A stretch of DNA of 64,000 nucleotides from Clostridium beijerinckii HUN142 (GTDB taxonomy: Bacteria > Bacillota > Clostridia > Clostridiales > Clostridiaceae): assembly GCF_000621745.1 (NCBI RefSeq), contig NZ_JHXK01000021.1:62001-126000 (forward strand), written 5' to 3'. Shown here piece by piece: positions 9,428 through 18,113 of the stretch; the stretch's first letter is position 1, and the number at the start of each line of letters is the position of its first letter. The notes under the pieces are model-generated. The model was not told the DNA's origin and did not search any database. It saw nothing but the letters and a program-made list of their open reading frames with translations. Made by a program: the position numbers and the translations under genes.

Positions 9428-10477
9428 TCACTTTCCAAAATCAACAAAAGCAGTCATTCCAGAACGGAGTGGCTTATCGTTATCAGTCAATTCAACTTTA
9501 ACGCCATAAGATAGTACATCAAATTCACCATTATCATTTGTTGCTCTTTTAACTGCAAAATCAGCATCTTTATTAATTCTAACTACTTTCCCCTTAAATT
9601 CTTCATCTTTATATGCTGGAATCTTTACAGAAACTTCTTGTTCTAAGTCTACTTTAGATAAATCTGTTTCCCTAACATTACACAATATTGATGGTTCATC
9701 GGTCTTAGTAACTACAATAAGCTGCATTCCTGTTGATATAACTTCTCCTGCTTCAACATTTACTTGTGTTATTGTCCCATCTTCTGGTGCAGTAACTGTA
9801 GCATAATTAAGATTTACATTAACTCCTTGAAGTGCTGCTTCTGCCTGTTTTATTTGGCCTTCAACTGCTTCAACTGATGCATTTGCCTGATCTACCTGTG
9901 CCTGAGCCGCCTTTATATCTTCTGGTCTTGCACCACTTTGTGCTATATCATACTTATCTTTTGCTACCTGCATTTGAGTTTGAGCATTATCAAAATCCGA
10001 TTTAGGAATTGAACCTTGATCATATAAAACTTTTAGTCTATCTACAGTTATCTTCGCAAGATCATAAGCAGACTTAGCTTGATCAATTTCTTCTGGTCTT
10101 GCACCATTTTGAGCTAACTCAAGCTTTGCACTTGCAGCATCCCTAGCTGCCTGCGCAGCATTTAGCTGAGATTTTGCTGTTTCAATTTGAGCTTGTACTT
10201 GAGCTTGTTGAGCTGCCAATGTATCACTATCAACTATAAGCAGAACATCTCCTTTTTTTACATTATCACCTTCCTTAACTTTGATTTCTTTAACTTTTCC
10301 AGGAATTAATGTATTTACATTAACATCTGTCATGTCAACATTTGACTGCACTATTAAATTACTCTGAGTCTGCTTTACTAGCTTGTCTCCAGTTAATGTA
10401 GATACTGGCGTGCATCCTGTAAATATATTAGCTACAACCATTGAAAATACTACTAATGCTACATTTTTTACTTTCAT
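9428..10477 (-). CDS. HlyD-family efflux adaptor lipoprotein
   Basis: A 349-residue membrane-fusion protein with lipobox IFTGC (Cys22), so it is anchored outside the membrane. A biotinyl-lipoyl-like half near residues 53-75 (VKEIKVKEGDNVKKGDVLLI) is followed by a long alanine- and glutamine-rich coiled coil, about residues 80-220, with an internal repeat of ARPEE/ARPED. The second lipoyl half (VTAPEDGTITQVNVEAGEVI) and a beta-barrel close the protein. It is the first gene of the export operon and should link the ABC-2 permeases to the TolC-like protein. Confidence 0.9.
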   Translation of the reverse strand: MKVKNVALVVFSMVVANIFTGCTPVSTLTGDKLVKQTQSNLIVQSNVDMTDVNVNTLIPGKVKEIKVKEGDNVKKGDVLLIVDSDTLAAQQAQVQAQIETAKSQLNAAQAARDAASAKLELAQNGARPEEIDQAKSAYDLAKITVDRLKVLYDQGSIPKSDFDNAQTQMQVAKDKYDIAQSGARPEDIKAAQAQVDQANASVEAVEGQIKQAEAALQGVNVNLNYATVTAPEDGTITQVNVEAGEVISTGMQLIVVTKTDEPSILCNVRETDLSKVDLEQEVSVKIPAYKDEEFKGKVVRINKDADFAVKRATNDNGEFDVLSYGVKVELTDNDKPLRSGMTAFVDFGK

Positions 10478-10497
10478 AAAATTCCTCCTAAAATATA

Positions 10498-10522
10498 ATT
10501 TAGAAAACTTTATTTTCTAAAT
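10498..10522. repeat. Perfect inverted repeat in the leader of the efflux operon
   Basis: ATTTAGAAAA (10498-10507) and its exact complement (10513-10522) flank five bases, just upstream of the adaptor ribosome binding site. It could be an operator half of the TetR system or an mRNA hairpin; the sequence alone does not decide. Confidence 0.5.
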
Positions 10523-10578
10523 TATAAACTTCATAAGTTGTATATTTATTGTTAACTTAATTAGAATTAATACATATA

Positions 10579-10627
10579 TTGACATTATATTTTTTATGAA
10601 TTATCCTTTATATAGACACAAGTCTAT
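10579..10627 (+). promoter_or_regulatory. tetR promoter with palindromic operator at the start site
   Basis: TTGACA (10579-10584), 17 bases, TATCCT (10602-10607), then the dyad ATAGAC-ACAA-GTCTAT (10612-10627) where transcription would begin. A further GTCTAT lies near 10703. The dyad is the natural candidate site for the TetR-family product, controlling itself and the divergent export operon. Confidence 0.6.
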
Positions 10628-10729
10628 TATAGAAATATGTGGATTCTTATTCAATAATCAATATTAATGGATAAGTCTGTTAATAAACTAAATTGATAAA
10701 TTTGTCTATTAAATGGGGGGGAATTACAA

Positions 10730-11287
10730 ATGACAGATAGGCGTAAAAGAAAAACACAACAAGCTGTTCAAACTGCTTTTGCTAAATTAATATCAAATAA
10801 AGATATAAAAGATATTACTATAAAAGAATTATGCCAAGAAGCAGACATTAATAAGAGCACATTTTATTTACATTACAGAGATATTTACGATTGTGCAGAT
10901 AGTTTTATGAATGATGCTGTCGATAAAACCATTAAAGTTATAGAACCTTATAACTTTACCGAATTAATAAATCACATGCCGGAAATAATTGAAAAAACAT
11001 TAGATATATTTAGAGAAAATAGGGATCTTTATGTACCATTTTTCAATTCACCAAGGCACTCTTTTTCTATGTATAAGACAAAACAACTTATAATAAAAAA
11101 ACTTTTAGAAAAAACTCAAAATAATGAAAAATCAAGACTTGTAAATAAGAGTAGCGTATCCTTTATTGTATTTGGACTTTTTGGTGTTCTTGAACAAATA
11201 GAATTTGATGAAATAACTTCTGAAATAACTTCAGCACTAACATCTAAAATTCAAAATGGATTTATTCATTCTGAAGATATTTATTAA
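10730..11287 (+). CDS. TetR/AcrR-family transcriptional regulator
   Basis: A 185-residue regulator. The N-terminal helix-turn-helix is complete (residues 25-52, ITIKELCQEADINKSTFYLH), followed by a helical effector domain of the YhgE/C-terminal type (LFGVLEQIEFD). A run of seven G provides the ribosome binding site. It is divergent from the HlyD/ABC-2/TolC operon, the usual arrangement of a repressor that senses the exported compound. The inducer is unknown. Confidence 0.9.
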   Translation: MTDRRKRKTQQAVQTAFAKLISNKDIKDITIKELCQEADINKSTFYLHYRDIYDCADSFMNDAVDKTIKVIEPYNFTELINHMPEIIEKTLDIFRENRDLYVPFFNSPRHSFSMYKTKQLIIKKLLEKTQNNEKSRLVNKSSVSFIVFGLFGVLEQIEFDEITSEITSALTSKIQNGFIHSEDIY

Positions 11288-11358
11288 CTTAACGCATTTT
11301 TGTATTAAACTCTAACAAGCTAAAATGAATGAGCAACTAAAAATAATTTGCAATAAAA

Positions 11359-11398
11359 AAACAGCCTAAAACGCATCATACCATGTTTTAGGCTGTTT
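11359..11398 (-). terminator. Bidirectional terminator
   Basis: A 14-base perfect stem, AAACAGCCTAAAAC (11359-11372) with 11385-11398. On the minus strand it runs into TTTTTTATTG and ends the kinase-DUF1349 gene. It also lies after the convergent tetR gene. Confidence 0.75.
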
Positions 11399-11477
11399 CC
11401 TAGCTATTCAGTATTTATAGCATACTCTAGGATAGTCATATTTGTGTCCATTATAAAGTCAACCATTTTTCTATATA

Positions 11478-12590
11478 TTAAAAAAACTCCTCTTTTATCT
11501 TCAATTCTGTGAATAAAACATTATAACCACTATCAATAGGACTGCAGCAATATATCCCACATTTAACATTTTTCTTTGAACTGTGTAGATGACAAATTCT
11601 AAGTTGCCTCCAACCTTTATTTAGAACATTAACCTCTATTTTATAGTCGTTTCCTTGTCTGCTAATTCTAAATTCAGCTTCGTCAACTTGTTTATCTAAC
11701 TCTTGTGTAGACCAATCCGAATATCCCAAATTAGTTACAACAGCACCTAGTTTTGGAGGATTATCTAGTTCATATTCTATAGAAGTCTTCAGCCAATTAT
11801 CCTCGTCCACTCTTACTACTAATCCACATTGGTCAAATTGATTTATTGGATTAAACTTAACCTTTGTTGTCATAGTAAAGTCCTTTTCGATTTCTATATA
11901 AAACATATGAGCATTATCATTTCTAAAACCATAGTGAGTTCTTTGCCAAAAATCAGTCACCTTATCAGTTTCTACGTAAATTCCACTTTCTCCCACTTTC
12001 CACACTTTAGGTTCATATAACCACTTCATCTTATCTGCTGACGAAGGATCATTTACTAAATCAACAAAAACCTCTGACTCTTTTTCTAATATTTTATCAT
12101 TTTTTATTATTATATCTGCCTTTGCCTTAGGGTTATCTATTGAAAAATGCTGTCTTTGAAGCCACATGAAATAATCTCCATAAAGATCTTTTTTATCTTC
12201 ATCACTTCTTTCTATCGATGATGTAAAAGTACAATCTAACCATACTTTTATATCAAAATTAATATCTACAGTATTCTTAAATATTAATGCTCCCTCAACT
12301 ATAACTATATCATTACTTTTATATGCATTTTCAATTTCATTTTTTATTGAAGAAAAATCATAAGCATTTTCATAGTAATACTTAGATGGATTAATATTAC
12401 TAAGAGATTCTTTTAATACATCTTGATTCTCCTCTAAAGAAATTGTATAAACCTTATATTGGCTTTGGTATCTTTCTTTTAGTTTATTAGCAAAAGCAGT
12501 TTTTCCACTTAAACTTATACCGCTAATACCAATTAACACCTTTGAATTTTCTTTCACTTTTTCATTTATTAAAGAATATAACTTTTCCAT
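11478..12590 (-). CDS. P-loop kinase (uridine-kinase-like) fused to DUF1349 domain
   Basis: A 370-residue two-domain protein. Residues 1-165 are a P-loop NTPase with Walker A GISLSGKT (about residues 22-30) and a uridine/pantothenate-kinase-like layout; IVIVEGALIF near residue 95 resembles the Walker B strand. Residues 178-368 match the DUF1349 concanavalin-like fold (KWLYEPKVWKVGE, then DQCGLVVRVDEDNWLK and GYSDWST), which occurs alone in many bacteria and may bind carbohydrate. The combination suggests phosphorylation of a sugar or nucleoside with substrate recognition by the C-terminal domain; this is inference. It lies 226 bases after the MFS gene of the aminotransferase operon, on the same strand. 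Confidence 0.75.
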   Translation of the reverse strand: MEKLYSLINEKVKENSKVLIGISGISLSGKTAFANKLKERYQSQYKVYTISLEENQDVLKESLSNINPSKYYYENAYDFSSIKNEIENAYKSNDIVIVEGALIFKNTVDINFDIKVWLDCTFTSSIERSDEDKKDLYGDYFMWLQRQHFSIDNPKAKADIIIKNDKILEKESEVFVDLVNDPSSADKMKWLYEPKVWKVGESGIYVETDKVTDFWQRTHYGFRNDNAHMFYIEIEKDFTMTTKVKFNPINQFDQCGLVVRVDEDNWLKTSIEYELDNPPKLGAVVTNLGYSDWSTQELDKQVDEAEFRISRQGNDYKIEVNVLNKGWRQLRICHLHSSKKNVKCGIYCCSPIDSGYNVLFTELKIKEEFF

Positions 12591-12687
12591 AATTAATATA
12601 TCAACTCCCTCAGTAATATTTCTTAATATATTTTAGCACATCAAATAAAATAATAGATTGAATATGTGAGGCATATTTCGTACCAGA

Positions 12688-12723
12688 CCAATAAGCAAAT
12701 TCTGCTCATAGTTGACTTATTGG
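12688..12723. repeat. Inverted repeat upstream of the kinase-DUF1349 gene
   Basis: CCAATAAG (12688-12695) and CTTATTGG (12716-12723) form an 8-base stem with a 20-base loop in the 226-base gap between the kinase and MFS genes. There is no U tract, so it is more likely a regulatory dyad or a weak attenuator than a terminator. Nothing else is recognised in the gap. Confidence 0.35.
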
Positions 12724-12816
12724 GAAAATTTAACAACTAACCATGATGCAAAATATGCAAGCATACTAGTCTATTATTTTTTTGATTGTACCTTAATGTA
12801 ACTTTATAACAAATAA

Positions 12817-14013
12817 TTATACTACATAATTATTTTCGTTAACTTTGACATACATATTAGTTTTTTCAGAGCTTATTAGCATTATCAAAATATATGCTAT
12901 CAAAAAATATGGATAAATCACTATACTAGTTTTTGAAGCTGTAAACCCCAATAGCGGAGGCATAAATGTAGTTCCAATATAGGCAAACGCTATCTGCAAC
13001 CCCATAATGGCCTGAGATGCAGCTTTTCCAAAACGCCTCGGAGTTTCATGCATCATTGATGGATAAATAGGGGCATATCCAAATCCAATTAAAATCAATG
13101 CTGCTATTGAAAGATAAATAGGAAGTGGTAATAGCAGCAAAACTGCCCCTATAAAGCAAAGAATTTGTCCAGATCTTATTAGTAATAAATTATTGAATTT
13201 CATTGTTAAAAATCCTGATAGAAATCTTCCTAAAGTAATCCCTGCATAAAATAATGAAATAGCACCTGCTGCCTGTGCAGCATCTACTCCTCTATAATTA
13301 ACCAAGTAACTGCTTCCCCAAAGGCCTGTGCTAGCCTCAACCCCACAATAACAAAGAAATGTCAGCAGTGAAAATTTTACGCCTGGTAATTTTAGTACAG
13401 AAGTATTGTTATGTTCCTCTTTTTCTTCCCTACCTTCCTGTATTTCACTAGATGAATTTGTTCCTTCAACCTTTTTCCACAATGGAAGCGTAAAAAACAG
13501 TATAAATACTAAAAAGAATTGAAGTATAGAAATTGCAAAGTATCCTTTTCTCCATCCGTAATTATTAGCAATGGAAATTGACATAATTATAGGTCCTGTA
13601 GTAGCACCAATTCCCCAGAAACAATGAAGCCAGCTCATGTGCTTTGCCTTACAATGTAAAGCTACAAAATTGTTAAGTGCTGCATCCACAGAGCCAGCTC
13701 CAAGTCCAAGAGGTATAGCCATAACACATATCCATAACATTGACGGGCATATTGAAAATCCCATTAATGCTACAGCTGTCATTCCAACACTTACAAGTGT
13801 AATCTTACCAGTATCAAAGCGTTTAATAATTTTACTACTAAATAAACTAGATATTATAGTCGCCGCAGAAACAATCATTGAAATGACTCCTGCTGAAGAA
13901 AGTGAAACTGATAGATCATTATACATAAGCGGCCATGCTGACCCTAATACAGAATCTGGTAATCCTAAGCTTATAAATGATAAGTATACAATGATTAATA
14001 ATGCTGTAAACAT
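12817..14013 (-). CDS. MFS transporter, sugar/metabolite type
   Basis: A 398-residue transporter with twelve predicted helices in two six-helix halves and a hydrophilic middle loop (about residues 180-205, rich in E and K). The motif SKIIKRFDTGK after helix 2 corresponds to MFS motif A. Overall it resembles the FucP/YbjJ branch of fucose-permease-like carriers. It follows the HAD gene by 111 bases in the aminotransferase-dehydrogenase-phosphatase operon, so it may export the product or import a precursor. The direction of transport cannot be read from sequence. Confidence 0.85.
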   Translation of the reverse strand: MFTALLIIVYLSFISLGLPDSVLGSAWPLMYNDLSVSLSSAGVISMIVSAATIISSLFSSKIIKRFDTGKITLVSVGMTAVALMGFSICPSMLWICVMAIPLGLGAGSVDAALNNFVALHCKAKHMSWLHCFWGIGATTGPIIMSISIANNYGWRKGYFAISILQFFLVFILFFTLPLWKKVEGTNSSSEIQEGREEKEEHNNTSVLKLPGVKFSLLTFLCYCGVEASTGLWGSSYLVNYRGVDAAQAAGAISLFYAGITLGRFLSGFLTMKFNNLLLIRSGQILCFIGAVLLLLPLPIYLSIAALILIGFGYAPIYPSMMHETPRRFGKAASQAIMGLQIAFAYIGTTFMPPLLGFTASKTSIVIYPYFLIAYILIMLISSEKTNMYVKVNENNYVV

Positions 14014-14124
14014 TCTTACTATTTCCTCTCTATCTTATTTTTTATAATTTTCATATAATCCTAATACGTTGTATCAATATCTATTACTATAAAGAATCTA
14101 AAAAGATTACTTATCTCAAAACTT

Positions 14125-14766
14125 TTAATTCATTATGTTATTAAAAAACTCTACATCATGTAAATCAGCAATGACTTTCTTAGCCTGATTATATTTCTGG
14201 TAGGTTGAAAGTTTATGAGGCCAAGCATAAACATTTCTAATTCCTGCTGAAACAGCAGCACTTATACCTATATCAGAATCTTCTAATACTATAACTTCGT
14301 CTGCACTTAAATTAAGCATATTAAGCATTGTAAGATATGGCAACGGATGTGGTTTAGATTTTTCTACGCTTTCTAAAGCAACAATAGGCACCTTTTTTTT
14401 ATCACTTATTCCTAATAGGTTAACATTGGCCTGGCATATTTTCATCTCTGCGGTAGACACACAGCCAAATTTTATATCTTTCTTTATTAGTGACATCCAT
14501 AATTTTTTCATATCTTTCCTAATCAGCTTTGCACTTAATTTCTCCATATAGCATTTTACAGTAGCATTCTTTATTTCTTGATGTTTTCTATCTTCTATTC
14601 CAAATTTTTTAATAGTCTCATCAAGAGTTAATCCAATTAGCTCATCTTCTTTAACCTCAATGCTATCACATACCTCTTTTTTTATTGATTCAATCAAAGC
14701 TTCCATATGCAATGGTTCACTATCAACAATTATTCCATCTATATCAAATATTACACCTTTTATCAT
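14125..14766 (-). CDS. HAD-superfamily phosphatase, beta-phosphoglucomutase-like
   Basis: A 213-residue haloacid-dehalogenase hydrolase. Motif I is FDIDGIIVDSEP with Asp8 and Asp10, motif II is CVSTAEM, motif III is the lysine in KPHPLPYL, and motif IV is VLEDSDIGI. The helical cap after motif I makes it subfamily I, typical of sugar-phosphate phosphatases and beta-phosphoglucomutases. It begins 15 bases after the dehydrogenase stop, with GGGAA ahead of the ATG. In this operon it could remove the phosphate from an amino-sugar alcohol phosphate; that role is inference. Confidence 0.88.
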   Translation of the reverse strand: MIKGVIFDIDGIIVDSEPLHMEALIESIKKEVCDSIEVKEDELIGLTLDETIKKFGIEDRKHQEIKNATVKCYMEKLSAKLIRKDMKKLWMSLIKKDIKFGCVSTAEMKICQANVNLLGISDKKKVPIVALESVEKSKPHPLPYLTMLNMLNLSADEVIVLEDSDIGISAAVSAGIRNVYAWPHKLSTYQKYNQAKKVIADLHDVEFFNNIMN

Positions 14767-14781
14767 ATCAACTTTTCCCTG

Positions 14782-15831
14782 TTAGCACTCTATTATAACT
14801 TTTGCATTCTGTTCTTTAGCTTGGACCATGGATTTCGAATCAATATCGCAACCTAAAATTGAAAATGCTTTTTTATAATTTTCCAATGGAATTACATGAC
14901 TTACTAACTTTTCAGCTGGAATGATATTTTTTGTAATAAGATGGAAAGCCTCTAAAAATGAACCATGTAAAGAATCAATTGACCCGATTATCGATAAACT
15001 CTTATCGGCTAATTCCCTAACATTTATATTTGCATACTTATCTTTTAATCCAATACTCATATAGATTCCGTCACAAGACATTTCAGGATATAATTTTTCT
15101 AATAATCCAGATGTAGTATCTACCACAATATCTAATGGTGCCTTTGCATCATTAAAATAGTTTATTCTCGCGTCTTCAAGTGAACTATATATTTTTACTC
15201 CTTCAGGAACGCAACCGCTTGCATAATTCAGTCTATTTAAGGATGTTTCAATAACTACTGGAGTCAACCCCTTTAAGTACAAAGCCCATGTATATAAAAT
15301 CCCCATTGTTCCAGCACCAAAAACATAGGTATTTAAATTCATGGATGAAGGCTGAATTTTACGTGCTCCTGTAATTACGCAGCTTAATGGTTCTGTTAAA
15401 GTTACAGCTTTCATAGATACATCATCTGGAATTTTATATACAAAATTTGATGTAGTACGATAACGATCTGCATAAGTACCATCATAGCTCACGCCACTTT
15501 CTGTACCAAATTTATTTTCACAATGATTTATCCTTAAAGTTTGGCACATACGACATTTCCCACAATAATAAGTTGGATTTATTACTACTCTGTCGCCTAC
15601 CTCTACATTTTTTACATCTGATCCTACTTCTGCTATAATACCAGTTGATTCATGTCCTAGTGTGACCCCTTTTACTGCCACGGGATAAGTTCCTGAAATA
15701 ATACCAACATCAGTGCCACATATTCCACAATATTTTATGTCGACGATAACATCATTTGGATTAATAACATGAAGATCTTCTACTTCTTCAAGCGAAACAT
15801 CCCATGTACCATTATATTTTAAAGCACGCAT
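14782..15831 (-). CDS. Zinc-dependent medium-chain dehydrogenase (sorbitol-dehydrogenase/GutB type)
   Basis: A 349-residue MDR-family alcohol dehydrogenase. The catalytic zinc site is shown by CGICGTD (Cys38) and GHES (His60, Glu61). The structural zinc cysteines are Cys90, 93, 96 and 104. The nucleotide-binding fold starts near residue 170 (TYVFGAGTMGILYT). The start overlaps the end of the aminotransferase gene by 13 bases with GGAGAG upstream, so the two are translationally coupled. The family oxidises polyols such as sorbitol, or related secondary alcohols, with NAD(P). Confidence 0.9.
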   Translation of the reverse strand: MRALKYNGTWDVSLEEVEDLHVINPNDVIVDIKYCGICGTDVGIISGTYPVAVKGVTLGHESTGIIAEVGSDVKNVEVGDRVVINPTYYCGKCRMCQTLRINHCENKFGTESGVSYDGTYADRYRTTSNFVYKIPDDVSMKAVTLTEPLSCVITGARKIQPSSMNLNTYVFGAGTMGILYTWALYLKGLTPVVIETSLNRLNYASGCVPEGVKIYSSLEDARINYFNDAKAPLDIVVDTTSGLLEKLYPEMSCDGIYMSIGLKDKYANINVRELADKSLSIIGSIDSLHGSFLEAFHLITKNIIPAEKLVSHVIPLENYKKAFSILGCDIDSKSMVQAKEQNAKVIIEC

Positions 15832-17096
15832 TTTTCTCTCTCCTTACTAAACTGAATTAATGAAGATTCAAGTCTATCTAAAATTTCATATATTTCATAT
15901 TCATTTACTATTAATGGTGGTCTAACCTTTATTGATAAGCCAAAGCTATAGCGACTTGCTCTAACAATTAACCCTTGTTGTTTTGCAATTTCCATAAATA
16001 GATCTACACTTTTCCTATTTGCAAAATCAAATGCAAACATCAACCCTCTACCTTTAACATTAAAAATAAATGGATACTTCCTTGCAAGATTTTCAAGTCC
16101 CTCTTTTAATAGTTTTGATTGTTTATTAACATTATCTAAAATATTATGATTTTTAATATACTTAATTGTTGCTTCCATTGCTACAAGTGCTAATGGGTTT
16201 GCTCCCGATGTTGTTGAATGTTCCCATGATTCTAAAACATTAAGTTCCTTTCTCATTAAAACACCGGCAACAGGTATCCCAATTCCACCCGCACCTTTTG
16301 CAAATGTTATTATGTCAGGTCTTAAATCTTTAGCAAAACCATTTGTAGCAAAGAACGTTCCAGTTCTTCCAAATCCAGTTTGAACTTCGTCTGCTATGAT
16401 TAGAATACCATGTTTATCACAAATTTCTCTTATCTTTTTAAAGTATCCGGAATCTGGAACTATATTCCCTCCGTTACCCAAGATAGGCTCTATAATAAGT
16501 GCAGCTACCTGACCATTTGAGGCATACTCTATAAAATCTTCCATTCTTCTTGCACATAGAAATCCACAATTTTCTTTTGATTGTGAATAAAAGCAATTAA
16601 AACAATCAGGAGCTGGTATTTTTAAAGTATTTGGCTGAGATAATGCAAAATTTTTTCTGCGAAAAGCATTACCTGAAACTGCTGTTGTTAAGACACTTTG
16701 TCCATGATGTGAAAGAAATAAAGATATAACATCTGATTTTCCTGTTGCCTTCTGAGCAATTCTAATAGCACATTCATTCGCTGTGGAGCCAATTATATCT
16801 CTAAACCAAAAATCATTAATTTGTTCTGGTAAAAATTCTCTTAATGATTCGAAGATCTCTCTTGATTTTTCTTTGGTAAAGGCTGATGAAAGATGGCTAC
16901 ATCTCCTCAACTGCCTTCTTACAGCTTCAACAACTTCTTCTGCTGAATAGCCGAGGGCTAAATTAAAAGTGCCTGATGCACAATCAATGTACTTTTGTCC
17001 ATCAATATAAAGATAGATGCCTTGTCCAAAGTATTTTTCTAAAGCATCCTTCTCTTCTTTGTCAACGTCTTTGGGATCAAACTTTGAGTTCTCCAT
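15819..17096 (-). CDS. Class III PLP-dependent aminotransferase (GabT-like) with a four-cysteine insert
   Basis: A 425-residue fold-type I aminotransferase. IIADEVQTGFGRTG contains Asp236, which contacts the PLP ring nitrogen, and FAKGAGG carries the Schiff-base Lys267. GSTANE (about 103-108) binds phosphate. An insert at 160-185 holds Cys165, 168, 177 and 181, a CxxC-x8-CxxxC pattern that could bind a metal. It is the first gene of the operon with dehydrogenase, HAD phosphatase and MFS genes. GGGAGAG lies 8 bases before the ATG. It likely transaminates a sugar phosphate or a similar carbonyl; the substrate is not readable. Confidence 0.9.
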   Translation of the reverse strand: MENSKFDPKDVDKEEKDALEKYFGQGIYLYIDGQKYIDCASGTFNLALGYSAEEVVEAVRRQLRRCSHLSSAFTKEKSREIFESLREFLPEQINDFWFRDIIGSTANECAIRIAQKATGKSDVISLFLSHHGQSVLTTAVSGNAFRRKNFALSQPNTLKIPAPDCFNCFYSQSKENCGFLCARRMEDFIEYASNGQVAALIIEPILGNGGNIVPDSGYFKKIREICDKHGILIIADEVQTGFGRTGTFFATNGFAKDLRPDIITFAKGAGGIGIPVAGVLMRKELNVLESWEHSTTSGANPLALVAMEATIKYIKNHNILDNVNKQSKLLKEGLENLARKYPFIFNVKGRGLMFAFDFANRKSVDLFMEIAKQQGLIVRASRYSFGLSIKVRPPLIVNEYEIYEILDRLESSLIQFSKEREKCVL

Positions 17097-17182
17097 TATT
17101 CTTCTTTCTCTCCCTTCAAATTTAAATTGTTTCTACTTATTTCTATTTTTTCTACATACATCACCCCTTTTTCTTATTTTTA

Positions 17183-17248
17183 CCACTTGAGTGGCATTAT
17201 TTGTTAGCTAACTGAGACAATTTTACAATTTAATTTCATATATGTCAA
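17183..17248 (-). promoter_or_regulatory. Promoter and dyads ahead of the aminotransferase operon
   Basis: On the minus strand TTGACA (17248-17243), 17 bases and TAAAAT (17225-17220) form a near-consensus promoter. Downstream lie two perfect palindromes, GTTAGCTAAC (17203-17212) and CCACTTGAGTGG (17183-17194), in the untranslated leader where a repressor could sit. Further along the leader an AAGGGG motif precedes a start-stop pair ATG-TAG (17157-17152). From 17249 to 17616 nothing else is recognised. Confidence 0.6.
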
Positions 17249-17616
17249 CAGTTACCATGTTATTATTTGTATATTGTTGTATATATTTATATTTTTAACG
17301 CTTAAAGTTATATATTAAATTTATTAAAGTACTTTATTAGTCTATTATTATTTAAAAATTATGCTGAAAAATCCAATATAAAATATAAAATTATTAAAAT
17401 TTAAAATAGCAAAAATTCTAATACACTTCAATGTGCCCCTTAAATAAATACTCTAAATATGAACTAAAATCATAAGGAATTTATTACACTATCTTGTTCA
17501 ATACCAATTTATAATTTAATCTTAGATTGAGCCACTGCACTTTTTTAGGATATATTGTCATAAATGTATTTTCTGAATTTCATAATTAGAATATAAAATT
17601 AATTCCTTCATATAAC

Positions 17617-17667
17617 TTGACAAAATAAGGAATGAATATTATAAATATATATAATAAGTGTACTTAT
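17617..17667 (+). promoter_or_regulatory. Promoter and operator of the SRPBCC-MarR operon
   Basis: TTGACA (17617-17622), 17 bases, TATAAA (17640-17645), followed by the palindrome ATAAGT-GT-ACTTAT (17654-17667). The dyad covers the start site and is the likely MarR site for autoregulation. Confidence 0.65.
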
Positions 17668-17698
17668 AATAAATATATATATTAAAGGAGAGCTTAAA

Positions 17699-18112
17699 AT
17701 GGAGTTAACATTCAAATTAGAAGTAAATGCACCTAATGAACTTATTTGGTCTTATTATGCTGATCTTGAAAAAAGACATATTTGGGAAGAAGATTTAGAA
17801 AGCATTAAATTTAATGGAGAATTAAAAACAGGAACTACTGGAACAATGAAACTAGAGGGAATGCCAGAGATGTCTTTTACTCTTACTAATATCGTTCCTA
17901 ATTGTTCTTATTGGGATAGAACTGATGTCCCTGGTGTTGGAGGAATATATTTCGGACATGATATTTTGCAAAAAGATGGTAAAACTTTTATTCAACATAC
18001 TGTGAGATTAGATAAAGAAAACCCATCGGAAGATGATGTAAATTTTCTTTGCAATGTATTTTCTGATGTCCCTAAATCTACTATGATAATCAAAAAGGAG
18101 GCTGAAAGATAA
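17699..18112 (+). CDS. SRPBCC-fold (polyketide cyclase/dehydrase-like) protein
   Basis: A 137-residue protein beginning MELTFKLEVNAPNELIW, the typical first strand of START/SRPBCC proteins that form a deep hydrophobic pocket for a small ligand. AAAGGAG is 7 bases from the start. It is the first gene of a two-gene operon with a MarR regulator, whose start codon is one base from its stop. It may bind or modify a small lipophilic compound sensed by the regulator; no catalytic residues are apparent. Confidence 0.8.
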   Translation: MELTFKLEVNAPNELIWSYYADLEKRHIWEEDLESIKFNGELKTGTTGTMKLEGMPEMSFTLTNIVPNCSYWDRTDVPGVGGIYFGHDILQKDGKTFIQHTVRLDKENPSEDDVNFLCNVFSDVPKSTMIIKKEAER

Positions 18113-18113
18113 A

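Noticed and set aside
13637..14047. 136-codon plus-strand ORF in the MFS gene
   Set aside because: It is antisense to transmembrane helices of a real transporter and lacks a ribosome binding site.
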